Position numbers and translations under genes: made by a program. A stretch of DNA of 30,741 nt from CAZPUS01 sp964589825. Its GTDB lineage: Bacteria > Fibrobacterota > Chitinivibrionia > Chitinivibrionales > WJKA01. Position 1 is the stretch's first letter; each line of letters opens with the position of its first letter. The stretch is from assembly GCA_964589825.1 (NCBI GenBank), contig CAZPUS010000031.1:1-30741 (forward strand). Direction: 5' to 3'. This document shows, piece after piece, positions 24,938 through 30,741 of the stretch. A model generated the notes under the pieces. That model was given only the letters and a program-made list of their open reading frames with translations, ran no database searches and was not told the origin of the DNA.

Positions 24938-27910
24938 CTAAAACTCCACCCGAATCCCCAGGGCGGCCCGGGGGATATCGGACATCACATTTTTCTCGCT
25001 GAAATCGTAGTTATAATTATATGATGAAAGCTCAGGCGGTGCATAGACCGGCTCTCCCTGCGCATTGTCAAAAAAGCGCAAAATATGAAACAGATTCTGT
25101 GCATCCAGATAGGCAATGCACATCCAGGTGGAAAACGCGAATGTGCGCTCTACCCGCACATCGAGTCCCATGTAGGGTGCCATGCGTGCACTGTTTTCTT
25201 TTCCCAGCACCGGCTCGTAATTAAATGAAGATGCATCGTAATAATCGACACCTGTGCGCGGTGTGGTCGGATACCCGCCCACAAACCGGTATCTGAATCC
25301 CGCTTCCAGATGGTGAGGAAATTGCCAGCTGCCCACAATTTGCAGATGGTTGGTTATATCGAGCCCGTAGACTCTCCACTCTTCATGCTGATAACTGTAG
25401 CGCTCACTGTGAGAGAGGGTATACGATATCCAGCCAAAAAAGCGCTGCCCCTGATCGTGCCGGATAAAAAGCTCGAGTCCTTTTATCCGGCCCTTGCCGT
25501 TATCAATAAACGGTTCAAGCTGCGGGTTGCGTGCATACTCCTTTTGTGACGGTGAACGTGCCAGATCCCATATCCGGTTGGCATATGCCTGAATGTCCAC
25601 AGAGATAAGATCGGTCATCTGCCACTCGTACCCTCCCACGACATGTCGAGCCTTGGTGGTTTCCATATCGGGGTTTCCCCAGGTCTGATGAATTGCCCGT
25701 CCTATCGGCTGCGGCTCCTGGTTATAACTTCCGAGTGCTGCTTTTATGGTATGTCCGTCCCGGTATTCGTAGCGCCCGGTAATCCGCAGAGAGGGATCCG
25801 CAGGAAACCGGGTCGAATAGAGCGGGTCGTCGAGTTCGTAATCCCAGAATTCAGGTATGATTGTCCCGTTGTGTCGCAGCTGCGGGTAATAATCGTAACG
25901 GATACCTGGAATAAGCTGCAGCCTTTCGTCGAACCCCCTCCACTCCAGCTGAAAATAGCCGGCATACGGGCCCAGAAGAAATTCGGTGCTGTCTTTCTGT
26001 ATCTCGTTGCGGGCATCTATCGTGGCCATTGTATACTGTAAAGATGCCACGAGCACATCGAGCCCGAACGTATATTTCAGCCTTGCAGACGGCTCGTAGG
26101 TAAGCTCATTCCTGAAATTGTACGGTGTCCCTTCGAGATCATACGTAAAAAAACCGAATGCCGAACTCCCTTCTGTATACTCGCATACTCCGCCGTCAAA
26201 CGAATTGGTGAGTGCATCGTGTATCTTCCATTCCCATCCGAATCCCTGGGTATGAAATCTATTTTCGATGTCGAATTCGTCCGTATTTTCATCTATTTCG
26301 ACACTGCCGCCACGCACCATGTCGGTAAACATCTCGAGCCGATCCTTGACACCCACGAATGACGCATATACATGATGTTTGTCGTCAGGACGATAATCGG
26401 CCCGCAGCACGTAGTCCCAGTAGTACGGGGTCACGGTAAACGGCAGTTTGAACCCACCCACTTCGATTGCATATTTGAGCATGTCGGCGATATAACTCCG
26501 TCTGGCAGTAACAAGCACCGATAACTTCTCGTTCACCGGCCCTTCGAAAAGCATCGCTGCATCCAGAAGGCTTACATCCACGATACCGTGCCAGCGGTCC
26601 TCTTTCGCATCCCTTCCGGTAAGTTCGACAACCCCGCCGATTGCGTTTCCGTAGCGCGCCCCGAATCCACCGGGATAAAAGTCGACCGCCTCGAGCGCAT
26701 CCGAATTGTAAACCGATTTTCCTCCGCCGAAATGAAAAAGATACGGGGTATAGGTTCCGTTGAGGAAATACTGGTTATCCATTGTCGAGTTTCCCCGGAC
26801 AATGATCTGACCGCTGCCGAAAAACGCCCGGCCAACCCCCGGCATCGCCTGCACGACCTTGACGGCATCACCACCGAATCCGGGCACTTTTTTTACCTCG
26901 GACATTGTTATGGTGCGCTTTGCCACCTCTGTTTTCTTCTCTTTGCCGTACACCACCACTTCATAGGGCGAATAGCTTCGCTTTTCGACCCTGTAGGTAA
27001 CCACGGTTTGTGAATCTGCGTCGATTCGTTGACGGGTTTTGAATGAATTATATCCGGGCGCCACGATACGCACGCCGATTTTACACGCGGGAAGCGAGGT
27101 GAACGAAAACGCTCCCGTAGAATCAGTAATGGCAACAACCCCCTGTTGCTCACGATACTGCCCCTCGAACGATCCTATTTTGTCAAGATACGCATCAAAC
27201 GGCACATCGACACTGCGGCTACATGCCGAATCCGGAAAGGTTATCACCACCATGGCATCCTGCACCGGCTCCCTGGTCCCCATTGCTTTTACCACTCCTT
27301 TGTAGTTTACGTACTGCTCAAGCGTCTCAAGCTGCTGCTGTATACTGAACGTATACCGATACTGCAGTATGACAGCAACCGAATCTCCTTCCGCAATCGC
27401 AGGAGTAAAGCGGAACCGTCCCACAGCCTCTTTCGCCGCGCTGTCGAGAGCAGGATGCAGTCCCGCCACCACCGCCACGCTGTCGACCATGCCGGAATCG
27501 TCGACAAGCACGTCGAGCAGCACGTCACCGGCAACACCTCTTTTGAGGAGAGAATCCGGGTACTGTGCCTCAACAAATGAAGCCAGCTCGGGCATACGCT
27601 CTACACCCGCGCCTGCCGCTTCCTCTGATTCATCAGAGAACCCGTCGGTGGTATCCGAATATCCGGATGAGGCGGATGCGGTATCCCTGTCCGGCCCGGC
27701 TGCAGCGGTATCGGACACAAGTGCGTCCGTATCATTTGTCTTAAGAATAGGATCGGCCGTCGATTCGACCGTGGTATCCGCAGTGGAATGTGCCGCCCCG
27801 AAAGCCTGGCCGATACTGTCGGTCTGCTGCGCCGTCACATTGAGCGCACTAACTGCCGTACAAGACAGCATGAAAAGAATGGTTCTACAGAAAGCCGATT
27901 CTCGTTGCAT
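24938..27910 (-). CDS. TonB-dependent receptor with N-terminal TonB C-terminal domain
   Basis: A 990-residue outer-membrane receptor. The order is: signal peptide (1 to about 28); an Asp/Thr/Ser-rich linker (29-105); a TonB C-terminal-type domain (about 108-190) with the diagnostic YPDSLLKRGVAGDVLLDVLV start and an FRFTPA motif; a carboxypeptidase-regulatory-like beta-sandwich (about 202-308); a plug (about 325-435) containing VQAMPGVGRAFFGSGQIIVRG and FYPGGFGARYGNAIGGVVEL; and a 22-strand-type barrel to the C-terminal Phe. Energy-transducer domains normally sit on TonB in the inner membrane, so finding one on the receptor is unusual. The start has GGAG about 10 nt upstream, with a candidate promoter at 27961-27988. 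The exb/tonB genes lie directly upstream; the lipoprotein follows. The ligand is unknown. Confidence 0.88.
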   Translation of the reverse strand: MQRESAFCRTILFMLSCTAVSALNVTAQQTDSIGQAFGAAHSTADTTVESTADPILKTNDTDALVSDTAAAGPDRDTASASSGYSDTTDGFSDESEEAAGAGVERMPELASFVEAQYPDSLLKRGVAGDVLLDVLVDDSGMVDSVAVVAGLHPALDSAAKEAVGRFRFTPAIAEGDSVAVILQYRYTFSIQQQLETLEQYVNYKGVVKAMGTREPVQDAMVVITFPDSACSRSVDVPFDAYLDKIGSFEGQYREQQGVVAITDSTGAFSFTSLPACKIGVRIVAPGYNSFKTRQRIDADSQTVVTYRVEKRSYSPYEVVVYGKEKKTEVAKRTITMSEVKKVPGFGGDAVKVVQAMPGVGRAFFGSGQIIVRGNSTMDNQYFLNGTYTPYLFHFGGGKSVYNSDALEAVDFYPGGFGARYGNAIGGVVELTGRDAKEDRWHGIVDVSLLDAAMLFEGPVNEKLSVLVTARRSYIADMLKYAIEVGGFKLPFTVTPYYWDYVLRADYRPDDKHHVYASFVGVKDRLEMFTDMVRGGSVEIDENTDEFDIENRFHTQGFGWEWKIHDALTNSFDGGVCEYTEGSSAFGFFTYDLEGTPYNFRNELTYEPSARLKYTFGLDVLVASLQYTMATIDARNEIQKDSTEFLLGPYAGYFQLEWRGFDERLQLIPGIRYDYYPQLRHNGTIIPEFWDYELDDPLYSTRFPADPSLRITGRYEYRDGHTIKAALGSYNQEPQPIGRAIHQTWGNPDMETTKARHVVGGYEWQMTDLISVDIQAYANRIWDLARSPSQKEYARNPQLEPFIDNGKGRIKGLELFIRHDQGQRFFGWISYTLSHSERYSYQHEEWRVYGLDITNHLQIVGSWQFPHHLEAGFRYRFVGGYPTTPRTGVDYYDASSFNYEPVLGKENSARMAPYMGLDVRVERTFAFSTWMCIAYLDAQNLFHILRFFDNAQGEPVYAPPELSSYNYNYDFSEKNVMSDIPRAALGIRVEF

Positions 27911-27960
27911 AAAATAGAGTCTCCGTTTATTAGCCGGTTATGCGATCAGTTCGTGTTTTC

Positions 27961-27988
27961 ATTATATATCGCGCGGGAGAAATGTCCC
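27961..27988 (-). promoter_or_regulatory. candidate promoter of the receptor-lipoprotein operon
   Basis: On the minus strand a perfect -10 TATAAT (27966-27961) is preceded, 16 nt upstream, by GGGACA (27988-27983), which matches the -35 consensus at four of six positions. A start near 27954 would give a leader of about 44 nt before the receptor ATG. Confidence 0.5.
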
Positions 27989-28023
27989 GGACGCGTGCAA
28001 ACGCACCAATGAGTGTCGTATCG

Positions 28024-28042
28024 ATTCAGGTTTGACCTGAAT
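28024..28042. repeat. short perfect palindrome abutting repeat copy B
   Basis: ATTCAGGT and ACCTGAAT flank a 3-nt centre, giving an 8-bp stem. The right arm overlaps the ACCTGAAT end of repeat copy B. No U-run follows on either strand. It may be part of a longer element end or a binding site. Confidence 0.6.
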
Positions 28043-28197
28043 TAAACGGCTGTTTTGATGAAAACTGCGGTGAACCCTGCTGCTATTGTGTTCTCGAAAA
28101 TTATGGTGCAACGTTGTTGGTTGTATCATGATTTTCGAGAAGATAAGATTAGTGCGGATTGCAGCAGATTGCACGAACAAAACCGCTCAAGTCAGGT
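28035..28197 (-). repeat. 163-bp palindromic dispersed repeat, copy B
   Basis: This is the reverse-oriented partner of 7311-7473, exactly the same length, with 129 identical positions by hand alignment and no gaps. Its inner arms TTCTCGAAAAT (28091-28101) and ATTTTCGAGAA (28131-28141) are perfect over 11 bp, and the outer ends are complementary with mismatches, so a long imperfect hairpin can form. It starts 5 bp after the tonB stop codon. As RNA it could shield the upstream exb/tonB message; as DNA it could be a non-autonomous mobile element. Confidence 0.85.
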
Positions 28198-28202
28198 CTC
28201 AC

Positions 28203-29021
28203 TTACGTACTCAGCAGTTCAAAACGAATCGGGATGATAATCCAGGTGGCGACCGGTTCATTACCCCGCTTGGCCGGGACAAACTCCATCTGCCTGCACA
28301 CGCTGACAGCCTGTTGGGCAGAGCCGTGTCCCAGGTCGTTGAGTAGTGATATTTTTTTGACCGTCCCGTCGATATCGACCAGTACCCGTGCCTTTATCAC
28401 CCCTTCGACTTTATGCTCGCGCATCTGTTCGGTGTAGCTGATACGCGGTTTTTTCTTTACCCGGGGAGCGCTCGTGACGGTGGTCACCGATGCGAGTTCT
28501 CCCTTAAGCTGCTCCTCGGTCGCCGTAACGGTATCCACATCCTTTTTGAGCGTATTACCGTATTTCCCCACCACTGCATCCGCCGCACTGCCGCCGCTGC
28601 CGATTCCTTTTGAATAAATTTTCTTAACGCCATATACCCGCCGTACTTTTTTGCGTTTTTTTTTCTTTGAATCGGGCTTTTTTATATCTTCATGTGACTG
28701 ATCGAGTTTTGGCTTCTGCGTGAGGTCGACCACTTCTTTTTCGGGTTCCGGTTTTGCTTTTTTCACTTTTTTTTCAGGCACGGATTTTGGTTCCGGCTCC
28801 GGCTTTGGCTCGGTACGCTGCTGCAGCATAAATGTGGTACGAATTCGCTTCGCCTGTGCTGGGTCGAGGCTTTTCTGTGTGACCGGTCGATACGAAAGAG
28901 AGACCCCGGCTCCCAGAAAGGCAACGACCGTCACCACCGCAATCAGAGCAAACAACATGGTGGACGCGCGTTCCGGCGAGGCGATATACCGTTCATATTC
29001 CCTGAGCGAAGGATTCGTCAC
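28203..29021 (-). CDS. tonB: TonB-family energy transducer
   Basis: A 272-residue protein that passes proton-motive-force energy from ExbB/ExbD to outer-membrane receptors. It has a single N-terminal membrane anchor (about 22-45), then a long periplasmic linker rich in Pro, Lys and Glu (about 65-125, KPEPEPKSVPEKKVKKAKPEPEK), and a TonB C-terminal domain (about 190-270) with EGVIKARVLVDIDGTV and the MEFVPAKRGNEPV ending that matches the usual xFxPAxxxGxPV. The start is GTG at 29021 with GGGAGG just upstream. It follows the two exbD genes with a gap of about 70 bp and is followed immediately by repeat copy B. An AgmX/PglI-type carrier is a related alternative; the gene context favours TonB. 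Confidence 0.88.
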   Translation of the reverse strand: MTNPSLREYERYIASPERASTMLFALIAVVTVVAFLGAGVSLSYRPVTQKSLDPAQAKRIRTTFMLQQRTEPKPEPEPKSVPEKKVKKAKPEPEKEVVDLTQKPKLDQSHEDIKKPDSKKKKRKKVRRVYGVKKIYSKGIGSGGSAADAVVGKYGNTLKKDVDTVTATEEQLKGELASVTTVTSAPRVKKKPRISYTEQMREHKVEGVIKARVLVDIDGTVKKISLLNDLGHGSAQQAVSVCRQMEFVPAKRGNEPVATWIIIPIRFELLST

Positions 29022-29090
29022 CGCCGCCTCCCTTTAATCTCTCCACGCTCGATCGATATGTTCGATATATAAAAAGACGAAACCACGAAG

Positions 29091-29564
29091 CTACCCCTTC
29101 TCGATAACGAGTATATCAAATTTGTCGAATCCGTTTTTACTGCAGGTCGCCATCACTTTCTTCACGATACTGAACGCGACGTTGCGATCCGTCTGCAGCA
29201 TTATACGCCGGGTGGTCGTATCCGCGGTATGGACCATATAATCCTGAATCCACTGCGAAAGCGGGGGTATCATGAGTGAATCCTGCTGCAGAATATCCTT
29301 GTTTTCCACGATACGGATGCCCTCTGCACGGACAGCCGTAGTAGTGATCTCTATATTGGGAAGCACCTCGGGTGTGCTTTTCTGCTCGGACACCGGCAGC
29401 TGCAGATTTTGTGACGGGGTTACAAGCTGGCCTTCGACCGAAAAGCTCTTCAGCAAAAAAACGAGGAGTATCGTCATCACATCTATCAGTGATGTCAGCT
29501 GGGGTCTGAATGCGGATTCAGACGCTGCGCCCGCCGCTCCGAATTTTGATATACGTATTTTCAT
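29091..29564 (-). CDS. exbD: ExbD/TolR-family biopolymer transport protein, copy 2
   Basis: A 157-residue inner-membrane protein of the ExbD/TolR family. A short cytosolic N-terminus is followed by one membrane helix containing the LTSLIDVMTILLVFLL stretch near 23-38, whose Asp is the expected proton-path residue. The periplasmic domain ends in the usual late segment FDILVIEKG. It is one of two adjacent exbD genes, not closely similar to the other. Such pairs are common in Bacteroidota/Fibrobacterota-type clusters, where the ring may hold two kinds of D subunit. Its Shine-Dalgarno is weak. It lies about 40 bp after the first exbD. Confidence 0.9.
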   Translation of the reverse strand: MKIRISKFGAAGAASESAFRPQLTSLIDVMTILLVFLLKSFSVEGQLVTPSQNLQLPVSEQKSTPEVLPNIEITTTAVRAEGIRIVENKDILQQDSLMIPPLSQWIQDYMVHTADTTTRRIMLQTDRNVAFSIVKKVMATCSKNGFDKFDILVIEKG

Positions 29565-29604
29565 TCAGAATACTCGTGTATAAGTAGACGTCATGGCATA
29601 CAGC

Positions 29605-30123
29605 CTAACGGTTATTTGTGGATGCTCTCATACCGCTTTTTTCAGGTGCGCTTGAAAGACCGATTTCGCTGAAACCCACGCGCTTGCAGATATCGAACAC
29701 CCGGACCGCATAGTCGAACCTGACATTATCCTGTACCGCCACGACACATTCGTTCTGTATCTCTGTCTCGCTGCGCAGCGCCTTAATTCGGGTTTCAAAC
29801 CGCCCGTACTGATAGGTTCCGTCAACTCTGGGCAGCGAGTCGTACATGATACCCCCTTTGGTGATACCTAAAAAGTGTTCTCCGACTACTGCGGTCAGTT
29901 TGAGTTTCGGTTTTTTCCCGTCCTGCCAGTCGGCTGTTTTGGCTACATTGGACGGTGTCTGAAGCTCGATCACCGAAAGATGCGTAAACACCGCCATAGT
30001 GACCAGAAACGGAATCAATATGACGAACATATTCATAATAGGCGTCACATCGATCTCCGGTGGCTGCGCCGATTCGGACGGGCGCGAATGGAGTATGGAT
30101 GTCTGCTGCATTCGCTCGTTCAT
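29605..30123 (-). CDS. exbD: ExbD/TolR-family biopolymer transport protein, copy 1
   Basis: A 172-residue ExbD/TolR-family protein. A cytosolic N-terminal segment of about 23 residues precedes one membrane helix with EIDVTPIMNMFVILIPFLVTMAVF (about 23-46), where Asp25 is the conserved proton-carrying residue. A periplasmic domain follows, containing VVAVQDNVRFDYAVRVFDICKRVGFSEIGLS, the standard ExbD end motif. The ATG overlaps the exbB stop (ATGA), so translation is coupled and the stoichiometry with ExbB is likely controlled. It differs from the second exbD in length and in the periplasmic part, which suggests a heteromeric ring or two separate energised complexes. Confidence 0.92.
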   Translation of the reverse strand: MNERMQQTSILHSRPSESAQPPEIDVTPIMNMFVILIPFLVTMAVFTHLSVIELQTPSNVAKTADWQDGKKPKLKLTAVVGEHFLGITKGGIMYDSLPRVDGTYQYGRFETRIKALRSETEIQNECVVAVQDNVRFDYAVRVFDICKRVGFSEIGLSSAPEKSGMRASTNNR

Positions 30124-30741
30124 GCACGTCTCTTCTTTATATAATTAAGCAGCCGCACTACCGCTTCGTCAAGTTGCTTGGTAAAGCGGTCACGCGTGTT
30201 GGCAAGCAGTGTATAAAACACCATGCACGGCACCGCTACGATCAATCCGAATGCGGTCGTATTCATGGCCTGCGAAATCCCCCTGGCAAGCATGGTCGCC
30301 TTTTTTGCCGCCTCTACCGCCGCCAGCGAACTGAACGATATCTGCAACCCGTGTATGGTACCGAGCAGCCCGATCAGAGTGGCGATATTGGCAAAAAGCG
30401 CCAGATAGTTGAGACGCTGAGAAAGCCGGGGCACTTCACGTATCGCGGTCTCTTCCACCGATTCCCGAATATCGTCGTGACGGGAACCTGCCGCGTACTC
30501 CTGCAGCGCGGTCCCGAGTATTACGTTCAGCGGCGCTTTTTTGTACATTGCGCGCTCCCGCGCCTGGGATACATTCTCCTCATTCAGCGCCTTCGCGATA
30601 TCGGCAACGAGTTTGCGGGCATCCTGTGCACAGAACACGAAATAGAAGATCAGCCGCTCGATCACTACTGCAACCGCACAGGCCAGCACTGCAAGAATTA
30701 CATACATAAACGGTCCGCCCTGCTGAAATTTCAACGCGAGT
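30120..30741 (-). CDS. exbB: ExbB/MotA/TolQ-family proton channel, 5' end cut by window
   Basis: The visible 204 or so codons encode an inner-membrane channel of the MotA/TolQ/ExbB family. The GGPFMYVILAVLACAVAVVIERL start (first membrane helix) is typical. A cytosolic loop follows, then two further helices near 108-135 and 150-180 with the ALFANIATLIGLLGTIHGLQISF motif. The usual N-terminal few residues are missing: the only local start is a TTG, and the frame stays open to the window's end, so the real start is probably just outside. It is the first visible gene of the exbB-exbD-exbD-tonB series and overlaps the first exbD by 4 bp. Confidence 0.9.
   Translation of the reverse strand, partial: LALKFQQGGPFMYVILAVLACAVAVVIERLIFYFVFCAQDARKLVADIAKALNEENVSQARERAMYKKAPLNVILGTALQEYAAGSRHDDIRESVEETAIREVPRLSQRLNYLALFANIATLIGLLGTIHGLQISFSSLAAVEAAKKATMLARGISQAMNTTAFGLIVAVPCMVFYTLLANTRDRFTKQLDEAVVRLLNYIKKRRA

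Larger units (their letters stand above)
27911..28202. other. tonB-receptor intergenic region with promoter, palindrome and repeat
   Basis: This 292-bp gap holds, in transcription order, repeat copy B (28197-28035) starting about 5 bp after the tonB stop codon, a short perfect palindrome abutting it (28042-28024), a candidate promoter (27988-27961) and the receptor's ribosome binding site. No gene is supported. The layout would let the receptor and lipoprotein be expressed apart from the exb/tonB genes. Confidence 0.6.

Noticed and set aside
1..30741. CRISPR array, prophage, rRNA genes
   Set aside because: No regularly spaced repeats, phage structural genes or rRNA-like segments were seen.

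Overview
The window is protein-coding chromosome from a Gram-negative bacterium. A TonB/ExbB/ExbD system, a TonB-dependent outer-membrane receptor and a lipoprotein with a lipobox show the double membrane. Corrinoid (B12-protein) methyltransferases suggest an anaerobic or fermentative lifestyle. A sarcosine/dimethylglycine-type methyltransferase suggests glycine betaine chemistry and osmotic stress. The FecR-SUMF1 fusion and the TonB-domain-bearing receptor fit the Fibrobacterota/Chitinispirillia part of the FCB group, but that placement is a low-confidence inference. After the first gene, every confident protein gene lies on the minus strand, so transcription runs from high to low coordinates; the exception is a tiny IS remnant.

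Region 1 (about 1-7700) is housekeeping. It holds dtd (+), then on the minus strand an AI-2E-type permease translationally coupled to a cyclic-nucleotide-binding protein, ftsY, mtaB and mutL, followed by tRNA-Leu(CAG). The cNMP-protein/permease pair has a perfect sigma70-type promoter and a roughly 240-nt hairpin-rich leader directly downstream of ftsY.

Region 2 (7715-19413) is the most interesting part: a methyl-group cluster. Read in transcription order it contains metK, an adenosine-kinase-like PfkB protein, ahcY, a corrinoid protein, two MttB-family (non-pyrrolysine) methyltransferases, a strong terminator, a hydantoinase-like ASKHA ATPase, a pterin-dependent corrinoid methyltransferase and a sarcosine/dimethylglycine methyltransferase. 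One gene block therefore carries both SAM-driven N-methylation with SAH recycling and corrinoid/folate-linked demethylation. The likely theme is synthesis and breakdown of betaine or related methylamines.

Region 3 (19414-23537) holds a 523-bp gap, a secreted FecR/CsgG-like/SUMF1 fusion, an IS3-type orfA remnant and a RhuM-family gene. It looks like a small acquired patch.

Region 4 (23538-30741) is an outer-membrane uptake cluster: exbB (cut by the window edge), two exbD genes, tonB, then a TonB-dependent receptor and a lipoprotein with their own candidate promoter. The receptor carries an extra TonB C-terminal domain at its own N-terminus.

Two diverged copies of a 163-bp imperfectly palindromic repeat, one beside tRNA-Leu and one just after tonB, link regions 1 and 4 and look like an undescribed miniature repeat family. 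Copy identities and hairpins were counted by hand. Family assignments come from recognising motifs, not from searches.
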